64,000 nucleotides of DNA from an uncultured Planktomarina sp. (GTDB lineage Bacteria; Pseudomonadota; Alphaproteobacteria; Rhodobacterales; Rhodobacteraceae): assembly GCA_943788425.1 (NCBI GenBank), contig CALSQF010000008.1, positions 1 through 64,000 on the forward strand, written 5' to 3'. Below, one piece after another: positions 19,182 through 28,129 of the stretch. The stretch's first letter is position 1, and every line of letters begins with the position of its first letter. The position numbers and the translations under genes were made by a program. The notes under the pieces were generated by a model. It saw nothing but the letters and a program-made list of their open reading frames with translations. It made no database searches and was not told the origin of the DNA.

Positions 19182-19695
19182 CGCGACACAGTTCAGGCTG
19201 CCTAAATTGCTATTGGCATTAGACGGCCAAGCTAAGGCCCAAATCACGAGCGCAACCAAAATGCCCTTACTCAATAATTCCCTTACTCAACAGGGCGATT
19301 TCAACGCTGTGACCTTCATAAAAACCGGAAGCGGCCCGTCGGACCTCAACCGCTGTAAATGGGGGTTTTACGGACATATCTGTCCTTCTATTCTTTCAAT
19401 ATGACGATGCCTCGCAGCCCACATGCAACAAAATCGGTGCTTATAATGCGGTTTATCAACTTATTATTATAGAAATATCATGTGTTTATATTTTCAGGCC
19501 TCTCCTTTGCAGTCACTGCAAAATAAAAACCGCCTCTGGCATCTCGCAGGTAAGTGGCAGACTATATGCACTGAGGTCATGGCTTTGGCCCATTAAAATA
19601 ACTGCGTAGAAAATGAGTATTTACAAAGAGCACCGCTTAATACGGCCAACCCAGCCCGAGCATATTTGCTTTCGCAAGCTTTTGTTTGTGAGGGT
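19182..19695. other. Gene-poor 514-base region between convergent genes
   Basis: No protein-coding frame here looks real. The region becomes AT-rich from about 19380. It holds a direct repeat of CCCTTACTCAA about 17 bases apart (around 19264 and 19280) and a 17-bp palindrome at 19506-19522. The tail of the MFS gene on the minus strand begins at 19696. No tRNA-like cloverleaf and no clear U-tract terminator was seen. An untranslated RNA is possible but unsupported. Confidence 0.5.
19506..19522. repeat. 17-bp perfect palindrome TTTGCAGT-C-ACTGCAAA
   Basis: TTTGCAGT and ACTGCAAA are exact inverted repeats around a single C. The palindrome lies in an AT-rich gap far from any start codon (about 325 bases past lldD and 174 bases past the 3' end of the MFS gene), so it is not an obvious operator for an annotated gene. 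It could be a hairpin, since TAAAAA follows on the plus strand, or a protein site for an unannotated transcript. Confidence 0.55.
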
Positions 19696-20841
19696 TTACG
19701 CGCGCCGCAACAGAAAGGTCAGCGGAATGGCTGTAAGACTAAGTGCTGCGGCGGCGAGGAACGCAATGCGCAATCCAAAAAAATCGGACAATAGCCCCAT
19801 CAAAGATGGCGCCAAAAAGAATCCAGCAAATCCCAGAACAGCCACGCGTGAAATCGCCTCAGTGCGCAGATGGTCCGGCACTTTTTGCCCCACCAATGCC
19901 AAGCCCAAAGGACCGACAACCGAGATGCCAAGGCCTAAAATACCAAATCCAATAGCGGCCAAAAAGGGCGTAAGGGCCAAGGCGGCCAAAGTCCCCCCAG
20001 CCGCGGCCACCAATGTGGCCAGTATGATGACTTTTGTCTCAGAAAAAATTTGCGACACCGCCTGGCCGGAAAACCGCCCGATCGCCATGGTCAGGCCCAG
20101 CATCGCCGGCCCCATCGCCCCTTCGGCCGCACGGCCCTGCAGACTGCGCTCAATATGCAAGGCAGACCAGGTCTCGACGGTCGCTTCGGTCATAAAGGCA
20201 ACCAAAACGATCAATCCGCATAAAATAATTGGCTTTAGCGGATAACGACCGCCCGTGCCGGCGCCCGAAGCAGCATATCGAGGGGGCATGTAAAGAAAGA
20301 TCGATAGGATCAAAATCGCTGCTGCCAAAGTCGCGAAGGCGGGTCCGGGCGCAATCTGCGCCTCGCGGGCCAAACCGCTCAAAATCGCTGCAACCGCGTA
20401 ACCAACCGAAAACATGCCGTGATTTGCATTCATCAAAGGTTTACTGTGCAGCTGCTCCAACTCGCTGACCCGCGCATTCATCAGCACATCGGTGAAACCC
20501 GAGGCGGCGCCAACAATCACCATCGCCAGACCAAAGCTCAACGCATCTGTGGCAAAGCCTGGCAATAGAAAGCTCATCGTTAAGGCAACGCTGCCAACCT
20601 GCATGCCGCGCGCGCCGAGCAAACGATCTAAACGCGGTGCTAAGACCATCGAGCTGACTAGTCCAAGCGCATTGCACAGCAACAGCAAGCCAAAAGTGGC
20701 ATCGCTGACATGCAAACGCGCTTTGATCTCCGGCACATAGGCCGCAAAACATCCCCAAAACATGCCAACGATCACAAATGCAACCGCAGGTCGGCGGGAC
20801 AGATATAGGGCGTGAAAAACTTGCATGGCCTGCTTTTTCAT
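19696..20841 (-). CDS. MFS transporter (YbjJ-like)
   Basis: This 381-residue major facilitator has about 12 membrane helices. The N-terminal half has AAYVPEIKARLHVSDATFGLLLL and a following GARGMQVG loop, resembling the YbjJ/FucP-like group of MFS proteins of unknown or sugar-related substrate. The ending LLRRA is a short basic cytoplasmic tail. No partner gene is adjacent; rplY is divergent, 128 bases away. The substrate is unknown. Confidence 0.8.
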   Translation of the reverse strand: MKKQAMQVFHALYLSRRPAVAFVIVGMFWGCFAAYVPEIKARLHVSDATFGLLLLCNALGLVSSMVLAPRLDRLLGARGMQVGSVALTMSFLLPGFATDALSFGLAMVIVGAASGFTDVLMNARVSELEQLHSKPLMNANHGMFSVGYAVAAILSGLAREAQIAPGPAFATLAAAILILSIFLYMPPRYAASGAGTGGRYPLKPIILCGLIVLVAFMTEATVETWSALHIERSLQGRAAEGAMGPAMLGLTMAIGRFSGQAVSQIFSETKVIILATLVAAAGGTLAALALTPFLAAIGFGILGLGISVVGPLGLALVGQKVPDHLRTEAISRVAVLGFAGFFLAPSLMGLLSDFFGLRIAFLAAAALSLTAIPLTFLLRRA

Positions 20842-20921
20842 AGCCGCGCGTCTCTTGCAAGAAACAAAGTAAACAAGGGCTTTTCTTTTGCCTCATATGG
20901 CCCTATACGGCGCACTTCAAC

Positions 20922-20948
20922 GGGGCATACACCCTTGGAGGATGCCCC
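20922..20948 (+). promoter_or_regulatory. Hairpin in the rplY 5' leader
   Basis: GGGGCAT and ATGCCCC form a perfect 7-bp stem around a 13-base loop, 21 bases before the rplY start codon and just ahead of its AAGGAA ribosome binding site. Ribosomal-protein leaders often bind their own product, so autoregulation is possible; this is inference. Confidence 0.5.
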
Positions 20949-20969
20949 CCCATTTTAAGGAATAGACCC

Positions 20970-21605
20970 ATGGCAGGACAGATCCCAGATCTAATCGCTT
21001 CGGTACGGACGGGGACAGGCAAGGGGGCCGCTCGTCAATCTCGCCGCGCAGGCAACGTACCAGGCATCGTTTTCGGTGGTGAGGCAGACCCGTTGCCCAT
21101 CGATATACCGTTCAACAAATTGTTTTCACTCTTGAAAGCAGGACGCTTCAAGTCAACTTTGTTCAATCTCAAAGTAGAAGGTCACGACGACGTGCGCGTT
21201 ATCTGCCGCGATGTGCAACGCCACACTGTGAAAGATTTGCCAACACATGTTGACTTCATGCGTCTGCGCCGGACATCAAAAATCAATCTCTATATCCCGG
21301 TTGAGTTTTTGAATGAAGCCACATGCCCAGGCCTGAAAAAAGGCGGCGTGCTGACCTTGGTGCGTCCTGAGGTGGAACTGGTGGTCACTGCAGGGGATAT
21401 CCCTGAGAAGATCACAGTTGATCTGGCCGAGCTCGAAGTTGGTGATGTGATTACCATCTCATCTGTCGACCTGCCAAAAGGCTCCAAACCGACAATCGAC
21501 CGTGACTTTGTGATCGCCAATATCGCAGCACCCTCTGGTCTGCGCTCTGCCGATAATGAAGCGGATGACGAGGCCGAAGAGGTTGAAGTCGCAGTCGAAG
21601 AGTAA
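20970..21605 (+). CDS. rplY: 50S ribosomal protein L25/general stress protein Ctc
   Basis: L25 of the Ctc type binds 5S rRNA. The 211-residue protein has the N-terminal L25 domain (about 1-95: [24 protein letters not shown] and [23 protein letters not shown]) followed by the C-terminal TL5/Ctc beta domain (LNIPVEF-type core read here as [19 protein letters not shown], to about 190). It ends in an acidic tail of Glu/Asp/Val, common in alphaproteobacterial versions. AAGGAA precedes the ATG. A strong terminator follows, then pth on the same strand, a standard pairing. Confidence 0.97.
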   Translation: MAGQIPDLIASVRTGTGKGAARQSRRAGNVPGIVFGGEADPLPIDIPFNKLFSLLKAGRFKSTLFNLKVEGHDDVRVICRDVQRHTVKDLPTHVDFMRLRRTSKINLYIPVEFLNEATCPGLKKGGVLTLVRPEVELVVTAGDIPEKITVDLAELEVGDVITISSVDLPKGSKPTIDRDFVIANIAAPSGLRSADNEADDEAEEVEVAVEE

Positions 21606-21637
21606 ACCTCGACCCTCGAGCCGATGTGAACCATTTG

Positions 21638-21665
21638 AAACCCCGCCAGAGATGGTGGGGTTTTT
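21638..21665 (+). terminator. Rho-independent terminator after rplY
   Basis: AAACCCCGCC-AGAGAT-GGTGGGGTTTTT: a GC-rich stem (one G-T pair) with a 6-base loop and a T-tract, 33 bases after the rplY stop. It separates rplY from pth. Confidence 0.88.
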
Positions 21666-21731
21666 GCATTTCTAACCCAACATCCGCGCAAATCTCTTTC
21701 AACCCACCGGTTTGGCCGTTAAACTCATCTT

Positions 21732-22418
21732 ATGAAACTCTTCGTAGGCCTCGGAAACCCCGGCGCAAAATATGCGCATAATCGGCATAATATTGGCTTT
21801 ATGGCCCTTGATAGAATTGCCGCAGATCATCAGTTTACCCCCTGGCGCTCAAAGTTTCAGGGACAGGTTTGCGACGGCACATTGGCTGGGCAAAAGCTGT
21901 TGTTGCTCAAACCCACAACCTTCATGAACCTCTCAGGTCAATCGGTGGGAGAAGCCGTACGGTTTCACAAGATCCATCTAGCTCAGGTCACCGTTTTTCA
22001 CGATGAATTGGATCTCGCGCCAGGCAAATTGCGGCTCAAACAGGGCGGCGGTCATGCGGGGCATAATGGTCTTCGCTCAATCCACGCCAATTTGGGAGCA
22101 GACTACGGGCGCGTGCGGCTGGGCATTGGTCATCCTGGCCATAAGGACGCGGTGGCCGGCTTTGTACTCCGAGACTTTGCCAAGGCAGATCAGAATTGGC
22201 TGGCGGCCATGCTGACGGGAATCGGCAATGGCGCGAAGCATTTGGCCGCCGGGGATAGGACAAAATTCATGAACGCTGTCGCCTTGCAAACCGCCCCACC
22301 GCGCTCTTCAAAAACCACCAAAGCTGCGGCGCAAAAACCTCCAGAGCCCGCGGCGTCTCCCGCCGATCTCGCACCTGCTCCCTCTCCTTTGCAAAAGCTT
22401 CTCGACAAATTCAAATGA
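21732..22418 (+). CDS. pth: Peptidyl-tRNA hydrolase
   Basis: Pth recycles peptidyl-tRNA released from stalled ribosomes. The 228-residue protein has the signature GLGNPGAKYAHNRHNIGF with catalytic His, then LKPTTFMNLSGQSV, the FHDELDLAPGKLRLK segment containing the active-site Asp, and GGGHAGHNGLRSI. Residues after about 185 form an Ala/Pro/Ser/Lys-rich tail longer than in the E. coli enzyme, a common alphaproteobacterial extension. It follows rplY by 126 bases and has its own transcription start region because of the intervening terminator. Confidence 0.97.
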   Translation: MKLFVGLGNPGAKYAHNRHNIGFMALDRIAADHQFTPWRSKFQGQVCDGTLAGQKLLLLKPTTFMNLSGQSVGEAVRFHKIHLAQVTVFHDELDLAPGKLRLKQGGGHAGHNGLRSIHANLGADYGRVRLGIGHPGHKDAVAGFVLRDFAKADQNWLAAMLTGIGNGAKHLAAGDRTKFMNAVALQTAPPRSSKTTKAAAQKPPEPAASPADLAPAPSPLQKLLDKFK

Positions 22419-22551
22419 AACGCCATTTCGAACGCCAAGCGACGCTGGCATGCGGTTACACTTGTGGCCCGAACAAAAGCGGATAGAGTAAGGGGAATGG
22501 ATTTTCACGGCCGTTGGATCACTTGGACGGTACCACAGCTGGAGCACTGAC

Positions 22552-22926
22552 ATGCAAAAAGACATCGAAATTAATGTTTTTGGCCTGCCCCTCGCGCCTT
22601 GCTCGCAGGAGCCCTTGACTGGTTTTTTCCGCGATGGGTCCTGCAATACCTGTGCCCAAGACACAGGCAGCCACACAGTTTGCGCGGTGATCACCGCTGA
22701 GTTTCTCGCATTTTCGAAGTACCTCGGAAATGACCTGAGCACCCCGCGGCCAGAATTTGGCTTTGCAGGCCTGAACGCCGGCGACCGCTGGTGCCTTTGC
22801 GCCGGCCGTTTTTTGCAAGCCCATGAAGAGGGTTGCGCGCCACAGGTGCAGCTCGGGTCGACCCATCAAAAGGCTTTGGACATTGTTCCGATTGAAATCC
22901 TGCGGCTCTATGCAACGCCCAAATAG
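22552..22926 (+). CDS. DUF2237 family protein
   Basis: This 124-residue protein shows the DUF2237 pattern along its whole length: NVFGLPLAPCSQEPLTGFFRDGSCNTC, then GSHTVCAVITAEFLAFSK, GNDLSTPRPEFGFAGLNAGDRWCLCA and the C-terminal THQKALDIVPIEIL. Conserved cysteines (near 17, 31, 34, 44, 81 and 83) suggest metal binding or redox chemistry, though no function is established. It is soluble, without a signal peptide. It is transcribed in the same direction as pth, 133 bases downstream, and convergent with trpB. Confidence 0.87.
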   Translation: MQKDIEINVFGLPLAPCSQEPLTGFFRDGSCNTCAQDTGSHTVCAVITAEFLAFSKYLGNDLSTPRPEFGFAGLNAGDRWCLCAGRFLQAHEEGCAPQVQLGSTHQKALDIVPIEILRLYATPK

Positions 22927-22947
22927 AGGTCGCAAAGAAACCTGAGG

Positions 22948-24180
22948 CTAGGCCCCAGTGTTCATCTCAATTCCCAGAGCCGCCGCTACGGTAAAGATAT
23001 CCTTGTCTCCGCGTCCGCACATATTCATGCAAATTAAGTGATCGGCTGGCAAGTCAGGCGCGATTTTCATGACATGGGCCAAAGCGTGGCTTGGCTCCAG
23101 AGCTGGAATGATACCCTCAAGTTCACAGCACAGCTGAAAGGCTTCCAGCGCTTCCACATCCGTGATCGAGACATATTCCGCCCGGCCAATATCATGAAGC
23201 CAGGCATGTTCCGGACCAATCCCGGGGTAATCAAGCCCCGCTGAAATCGAGAATCCTTCCAAAATTTGCCCATCATCATCCTGCAGTAGATAGGTGCGAT
23301 TGCCATGCAGCACACCGGGACGCCCGCCAGTCAGCGAAGCGCAATGCTCCATCTTGGCGTTCACGCCTTTACCCCCGGCTTCGACGCCGATGATTCCCAC
23401 CGAACTGTCATCGAGGAAGGGATAAAACAGCCCCATGGCATTGGAGCCGCCACCGATGGCGGCAATCAATGTATCCGGCAGGCGCCCTTCCTGCTGCAGC
23501 ATCTGCGCGCGCGCTTCGTTACCGATAATGGCTTGGAAGTCTCGTACCATCGCGGGATAGGGGTGGGGGCCTGCCACCGTGCCAATGCAGTAGAATGTAT
23601 CCTCCACATTGGTCACCCAGTCGCGCAGCGCATCATTCATAGCGTCTTTCAATGTGCCGCGACCGGATGTGACCGGCACGACTTCTGCGCCCAAAAGCTT
23701 CATGCGAAACACATTTGGCTCTTGGCGCTCAACATCATGCGCACCCATGTAGACCACGCATTTCAAACCAAATTTGGCACAGACCGTAGCGGTGGCCACC
23801 CCATGCTGACCCGCACCAGTTTCAGCGATAATCCGGCTTTTTCCCATGCGGCGGGCCAAGATAATCTGGCCCAAGACATTGTTAATTTTATGCGCACCGG
23901 TGTGGTTGAGCTCATCCCGTTTCAGATAGATCTTCGCACCGCCCAAATGCTCGGTCAAACGCTCCGCATAATATAATGGGCTCGGCCGGCCAACATAATT
24001 GGTCCAAAGATCATTCATCTCTTCCCAAAAGCTGTCATCGGTCTTGGCAAATTCATATTGCCGTTCGAGATCCAAGATCAGCGGCATTAAAGTTTCTGAT
24101 ACAAACCGCCCCCCAAAATCGCCAAAACGACCCTGTTCATCCGGTCCTGTAGTAAAGCTGTTGAGCAGATCGTCGGCCAT
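22948..24180 (-). CDS. trpB: Tryptophan synthase beta subunit
   Basis: TrpB condenses indole with L-serine to tryptophan using PLP. The ATG at 24180 gives 410 residues beginning [24 protein letters not shown], with GAGGGAG upstream; the frame is open 35 codons further but that part is basic and not family-like. The PLP lysine is K98 in [10 protein letters not shown]. Other landmarks are [13 protein letters not shown], the phosphate-binding GGGSNAMG and the C-terminal [10 protein letters not shown]. It lies 82 bases after trpF; trpA is not adjacent in the window. Confidence 0.98.
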   Translation of the reverse strand: MADDLLNSFTTGPDEQGRFGDFGGRFVSETLMPLILDLERQYEFAKTDDSFWEEMNDLWTNYVGRPSPLYYAERLTEHLGGAKIYLKRDELNHTGAHKINNVLGQIILARRMGKSRIIAETGAGQHGVATATVCAKFGLKCVVYMGAHDVERQEPNVFRMKLLGAEVVPVTSGRGTLKDAMNDALRDWVTNVEDTFYCIGTVAGPHPYPAMVRDFQAIIGNEARAQMLQQEGRLPDTLIAAIGGGSNAMGLFYPFLDDSSVGIIGVEAGGKGVNAKMEHCASLTGGRPGVLHGNRTYLLQDDDGQILEGFSISAGLDYPGIGPEHAWLHDIGRAEYVSITDVEALEAFQLCCELEGIIPALEPSHALAHVMKIAPDLPADHLICMNMCGRGDKDIFTVAAALGIEMNTGA

Positions 24181-24262
24181 AGTTTTCTCCCTCGCGCGTC
24201 TCAGATAAGAGGTAGCGCCCTGCCCCTCTAAGGTAAAGGGCCGGTCGCGATTTTCCAACGCT

Positions 24263-24901
24263 TTACCTATTGGCTTCAGATACAAATTTCGCCATCAGCG
24301 CGGCGTTTTTTTGGCCGGGCGCCGTTTCAATGCCCGAACTGACATCGACTTGCTGAGCGGCGCAGCATCGTACCGCCTCGGCCACATTGTCAGGTGTCAG
24401 ACCACCGGCCAGCATCCAAGGTACGGACCAGTTTTCGCCCTCAAGCAGTCGCCAGTCGAAAGACAGACCATTGCCACCAGGCAACGCTTCTCCCTGCGCC
24501 GGTTTGGCATCCAAAAGCAGTTGATCGACCACGCCGGAATAAAGCTGCGCGCGGGCCACATCGTCACGCGATGCTATTCCCAGGGCCTTCATCACCGGTA
24601 AGCCATAGCGCGCTTTCACGGCCGCCACACGCTCCGGGCTTTCCGTGCCATGAAGTTGCAGCATGTCGAGAGGTACAGAGGCGGTGATGCGATCAAGAGC
24701 CGCATCGTCGGCATTCACCACCAAAGCAACTTTTGCGAGGCCCACAGGCGCATGCCGCGCCAAGCCGCGTGCCGTCTCAATTGTAACATTGCGGGGTGAT
24801 TTCTCGAAAAATACCAAACCGATATAGGCCGCCCCTGCGGTCGCAGCGGCATCTATGTCGTCCTGCGTGGTCAAGCCGCAAAGCTTGGCGCGCACCTTCA
24901 T
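24263..24901 (-). CDS. trpF: Phosphoribosylanthranilate isomerase
   Basis: TrpF converts N-(5-phosphoribosyl)-anthranilate to the 1-deoxyribulose form in tryptophan synthesis. The 212-residue TIM barrel has [17 protein letters not shown] with the catalytic Cys near the N terminus, [24 protein letters not shown], the second catalytic Asp in [19 protein letters not shown] and [13 protein letters not shown]. The start overlaps the last four bases of lapA. The order ihfB-lapA-trpF-trpB is typical of Rhodobacteraceae. Confidence 0.97.
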   Translation of the reverse strand: MKVRAKLCGLTTQDDIDAAATAGAAYIGLVFFEKSPRNVTIETARGLARHAPVGLAKVALVVNADDAALDRITASVPLDMLQLHGTESPERVAAVKARYGLPVMKALGIASRDDVARAQLYSGVVDQLLLDAKPAQGEALPGGNGLSFDWRLLEGENWSVPWMLAGGLTPDNVAEAVRCCAAQQVDVSSGIETAPGQKNAALMAKFVSEANR

Positions 24902-25251
24902 GAAACTTCGTCCAAAAGCGCCAAAATTTCATCTTTGTCTTTATTGGCGGACGTTGCCTTCAATTTGCTCACCTCACGCTCCAAGCGCACGACCTGCATA
25001 TGCTCGCTGCGCGCGGCGCTTCGGTGCTTCATCTCCCGCAACCACTCCCACACAAAGCCAATCAAAAGTCCCAGGGTCACGCCAAGGAAAATTACCACGA
25101 AGAGTGGGACTTGCATTTGTACGTTGAAACCGATCAGCTCACCGAGAGCTTCCGGCAAAAGCGTTAAACGCACAACCCCCCGGTTGGCTAGGGCCACGGA
25201 AATCAAGCTGATCGCAATAAAGCCCAAAACCATGTGCCGCAGATAGCGCAT
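24898..25251 (-). CDS. lapA: LapA family (DUF1049) membrane protein
   Basis: This 117-residue protein has two membrane helices (about residues 6-23 and 46-68) and a C-terminal cytoplasmic, coiled-coil-like segment ([27 protein letters not shown]). That is the layout of LapA (YciS), which helps control LPS assembly by adjusting LpxC turnover in enterobacteria. Its partner LapB (YciM) is not next to it here. It starts 1 base after ihfB and overlaps trpF by 4 bases. Confidence 0.82.
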   Translation of the reverse strand: MRYLRHMVLGFIAISLISVALANRGVVRLTLLPEALGELIGFNVQMQVPLFVVIFLGVTLGLLIGFVWEWLREMKHRSAARSEHMQVVRLEREVSKLKATSANKDKDEILALLDEVS

Positions 25252-25252
25252 T

Positions 25253-25534
25253 TTACTTCCCGTTTAGACGGTCTCTCAAAAGCTTGCCTGTCTTGAAAAA
25301 AGGCACATGCTTTTCTTCAACAGATACAGACTCGCCTGTCCGCGGATTGCGGCCAATACGAGGGTCACGTTTTTTCACAGAAAAAGCCCCAAAGCCGCGC
25401 AATTCAACGCGATCGCCTTCAGCCATCGTATTTATTATTTCTTCAAAAATAGTGCTCACGATTTTCTCAACATCACGCTGATGAAGATGCGGATTTTCAT
25501 CCACTAATTTTTGAACCAATTCTGAACGAATCAT
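25253..25534 (-). CDS. ihfB: Integration host factor beta subunit
   Basis: IHF-beta forms a DNA-bending heterodimer with IhfA. The start at 25534 gives the usual 93 residues ([20 protein letters not shown]...); the frame is open 12 codons further. The DNA-binding arm is seen as [27 protein letters not shown], with the intercalating Pro in the RNPRTG hairpin tip. Upstream lies a ~260-base AT-rich gap containing the rpsA terminator, so ihfB probably has its own promoter there. Confidence 0.96.
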   Translation of the reverse strand: MIRSELVQKLVDENPHLHQRDVEKIVSTIFEEIINTMAEGDRVELRGFGAFSVKKRDPRIGRNPRTGESVSVEEKHVPFFKTGKLLRDRLNGK

Positions 25535-25740
25535 AGTATCCCCCTCGAAACTGTAAAAGTCATGAGCCACCCAAGCCCTGGTTATAGGTTACAGGAAAAC
25601 CATGCCGATTGTGAACCTATTGTTTTGTCAATATGTGAAAAAAACAAAAAAATAACAACTCAGGCGAGAAATAATCAATAAACGTGGTCTTCACAAAAAT
25701 TCTGGTTCTATTTTTAATTTAAATCAGGGACTTGAAGCCA

Positions 25741-25767
25741 AAAAAATCCCGCCAGGGCGGGATTTTT
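25741..25767 (-). terminator. Rho-independent terminator of rpsA
   Basis: AAATCCCGCC-AGG-GCGGGATTT with runs of A/T on both sides: a strong stem with a 3-base loop, 27 bases after the rpsA stop, with TTTTTT on the minus strand. It could work in both directions. Confidence 0.9.
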
Positions 25768-25793
25768 CAGATTTTTGTTCGATAACAGATCGG

Positions 25794-27470
25794 CTATTCG
25801 TCAGATTTAAGCGCGGCGCCCAAGATATCGCCCAAAGACGCACCTGAGTCGGAAGACCCATACTGCTCGACCGCTTCTTTCTCTTCTGCAATCTCACGCG
25901 CTTTGATGGACAGGCCAAGACGGCGTGTTTTCGCATCAATATTTGTAACGCGCACATCCACTTTATTTCCGATACCAAAACGATCTGGACGCTGCTCTGC
26001 ACGATCGCGTGACAGATCAGAACGACGAATAAACGACTTCATGCCTTCATATTCGACTTCAATGCCACCATCTTCGATCGCCGTAACTTCAACAGTGATG
26101 ATCGAGCCGCGTTTCACGCCGCCAACCGCATCTGCGAATTTGTCACCACCCAAAGCTTTGACAGACAGGCTGATGCGCTCTTTTTCGACGTCCACTTCAG
26201 AGACAACGGCCTGAACCATGTCACCTTTGCGGTAATCGCCAATCACATCTTCGCCGCGGCCTTCCCATGTCAGATCTGACAGGTGAACCATACCATCTAT
26301 GTCGCCTTCAAGCCCGATGAACAAACCAAATTCCGTGATGTTTTTAACCTCACCTTCCACCTGGCTGCCCTCAGGATGTTGCTCTGCAAAGACTTCCCAT
26401 GGGTTGCGCTGTGTTTGCTTCAGGCCCAAGGATACGCGGCGCTTCACGCCATCAATTTCCAGGACCATCACATCAACCTCTTGCGATGTTGATACAATTT
26501 TACCCGGATGCACATTTTTCTTAGTCCAAGACATCTCAGACACATGCACCAAACCTTCAACGCCAGCCTCCAGCTCAACAAACGCACCGTAATCGGTGAT
26601 ATTTGTCACGCGGCCTTTGTGCTGTGACGCCAGTGGGTATTTCACGCTGACGATATCCCATGGATCATCCATCAACTGTTTCATGCCCAGGCTGATACGA
26701 TGGGTCTCTTTGTTGATTTTGACAACTTGGACTTTCACAGTCTCACCAATTGTCAGGATTTCTGACGGGTGGTTGACGCGGCGCCAGGCCATGTCAGTGA
26801 CATGCAACAGACCGTCGACACCGCCCAGATCCACAAAAGCACCGTATTCTGTGATGTTTTTCACCACACCGTCCACACTGTCACCTTCGGCCAGTTTGCC
26901 GATAACTTCAGCGCGCTGTTCGGCACGTGACTCTTCCAAGATCGCTCGGCGCGACACAACGATGTTGCCGCGGCGGCGGTCCATTTTCAAAATCTGGAAC
27001 GGCTGCTTCAACCCCATCAATGGGCCCGCATCACGCACGGGACGCACGTCGACTTGACTGCCCGGCAAGAAGGCCACAGCGCCGCCAAGATCCACAGTAA
27101 AGCCACCTTTCACACGACCAAAGATCGCGCCATCGACGCGCACTTCGTCTGCATAGGCTTTTTCAAGACGATCCCAGGCTTCTTCACGGCGGGCCATTTC
27201 ACGGCTGATGACAGCCTCGCCCTTGGCGTTTTCTGCGGCACGCAAGAAAACTTCGACCGTATCCCCAACGGAGATGACGGGAGCTTCGCCGGGATCTGCA
27301 AATTCTTTGATATCTACGCGGCCTTCCATTTTGTAGCCGACGTCGATGATGGCCTGTCCCGCTTCGATTGCGATGACTTTGCCTTTGACCACTGTGCCCT
27401 CTTCGGGCGTGTCAATCTCGAAGCTTTCTTGCAAAAGGGCTTCGAATTCTTCCATTGTTACGCTTGCCAT
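25794..27470 (-). CDS. rpsA: 30S ribosomal protein S1
   Basis: S1 brings structured or weak-Shine-Dalgarno mRNAs to the 30S subunit. The 558-residue protein contains six S1 RNA-binding repeats; repeats 3-6 are plain, for example GVVKNITEYGAFVDLGGVDGLLHVTDMAW, GRVTNITDYGAFVELEAGVEGLVHVSEMSW and GEVKNITEFGLFIGLEGDIDGMVHLSDLTW. The first two repeats are degenerate, as in other bacterial S1. In this lineage cmk normally sits directly upstream; here a ~3.9 kb accessory segment intervenes. Confidence 0.98.
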   Translation of the reverse strand: MASVTMEEFEALLQESFEIDTPEEGTVVKGKVIAIEAGQAIIDVGYKMEGRVDIKEFADPGEAPVISVGDTVEVFLRAAENAKGEAVISREMARREEAWDRLEKAYADEVRVDGAIFGRVKGGFTVDLGGAVAFLPGSQVDVRPVRDAGPLMGLKQPFQILKMDRRRGNIVVSRRAILEESRAEQRAEVIGKLAEGDSVDGVVKNITEYGAFVDLGGVDGLLHVTDMAWRRVNHPSEILTIGETVKVQVVKINKETHRISLGMKQLMDDPWDIVSVKYPLASQHKGRVTNITDYGAFVELEAGVEGLVHVSEMSWTKKNVHPGKIVSTSQEVDVMVLEIDGVKRRVSLGLKQTQRNPWEVFAEQHPEGSQVEGEVKNITEFGLFIGLEGDIDGMVHLSDLTWEGRGEDVIGDYRKGDMVQAVVSEVDVEKERISLSVKALGGDKFADAVGGVKRGSIITVEVTAIEDGGIEVEYEGMKSFIRRSDLSRDRAEQRPDRFGIGNKVDVRVTNIDAKTRRLGLSIKAREIAEEKEAVEQYGSSDSGASLGDILGAALKSDE

Positions 27471-27643
27471 GTGGCGTTAATTCCTTACGTTTATGTTTCT
27501 GGCCGTGCGGTTGTCTCCGCCGGTCTTGAGTTGCATTGGTCCAAGGAAACAACGCGGACTTCAACGCCAAGAAGGGCCGGTGATAGCCGACCCTGCTATA
27601 ATGCTCATAATCCACGACTGCTGCCACCTTTTGGACAGGGCCG

Positions 27644-27672
27644 CGTATAGGGGCAAAATTCCAATCTTGCAA
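27644..27672 (-). promoter_or_regulatory. Candidate sigma-70 promoter for rpsA
   Basis: On the minus strand TTGCAA (27672-27667), 17 bases, then TATACG (27649-27644). It lies about 170 bases upstream of the rpsA ATG, implying a long leader. With cmk separated from rpsA, a dedicated promoter is expected. Confidence 0.5.
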
Positions 27673-27713
27673 GAGCCGATCACCAATGTAATGCTCACCA
27701 ATAGAAGGCACCT

Positions 27714-28040
27714 ATGCCACACGCCGATCTCAAATATTCCCCAGATCTTTCCTTCGATCCGCAAGATATGTTCACAGCCATTGAACAAACCATTCTGGCC
27801 CACGATTCCGGCTCCGGCAATTGTAAATGTCACAGCTATCCAGCCGAGGCCAGCAACCACACCCATCTGCTGATTGGGATTTCAATGCTGAGCAAACCGC
27901 ATCGCGATGAGGCATTTACGCTAAGTCTGCGCGACGCAATCGCAGCCGCAGTCAAATGTCACCTGAAACAAAGCTGCTATATATCGCTCGCTATCACATA
28001 TTCAGACGCCATGTATCTCACAGACCCGCACAATATTTGA
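27714..28040 (+). CDS. Putative CHMI-like tautomerase (5-carboxymethyl-2-hydroxymuconate isomerase family)
   Basis: This 108-residue protein begins MPH, which after Met removal exposes Pro1, the catalytic base of the tautomerase superfamily. The spacing of MPHADLKYSPDL, the central HTHLLIGISMLSKPHRDEAF and the late SLAITYSDAMYLTDPHNI resembles the CHMI (HpcD) family at about the right length (110-130). AAGG lies about 6 bases before the ATG. It is small and divergent, so the assignment is tentative. It starts just upstream of, and divergently from, the rpsA promoter region. Confidence 0.55.
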   Translation: MPHADLKYSPDLSFDPQDMFTAIEQTILAHDSGSGNCKCHSYPAEASNHTHLLIGISMLSKPHRDEAFTLSLRDAIAAAVKCHLKQSCYISLAITYSDAMYLTDPHNI

Positions 28041-28129
28041 TCAAACTCCGAGCAGTCCTGACCTACTGGAATAATGGCACAGCAATCTGACAAAACTGCG
28101 CCTGCAAGCCTGTCGCATGCGTGCCGAGA

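Noticed and set aside
19613-20245. Plus-strand open frame of 210 codons opposite the second MFS gene
   Set aside because: It is the Lys/Pro/Ala-rich complement of membrane-helix codons, a known artefact opposite hydrophobic proteins.
27561-27866. Minus-strand hydrophobic open frame of 101 codons overlapping the tautomerase-like gene
   Set aside because: It is antisense to a plus-strand gene with a better start and family-like N terminus, and overlaps the rpsA promoter region. Its hydrophobicity looks like the complement of the opposite strand.
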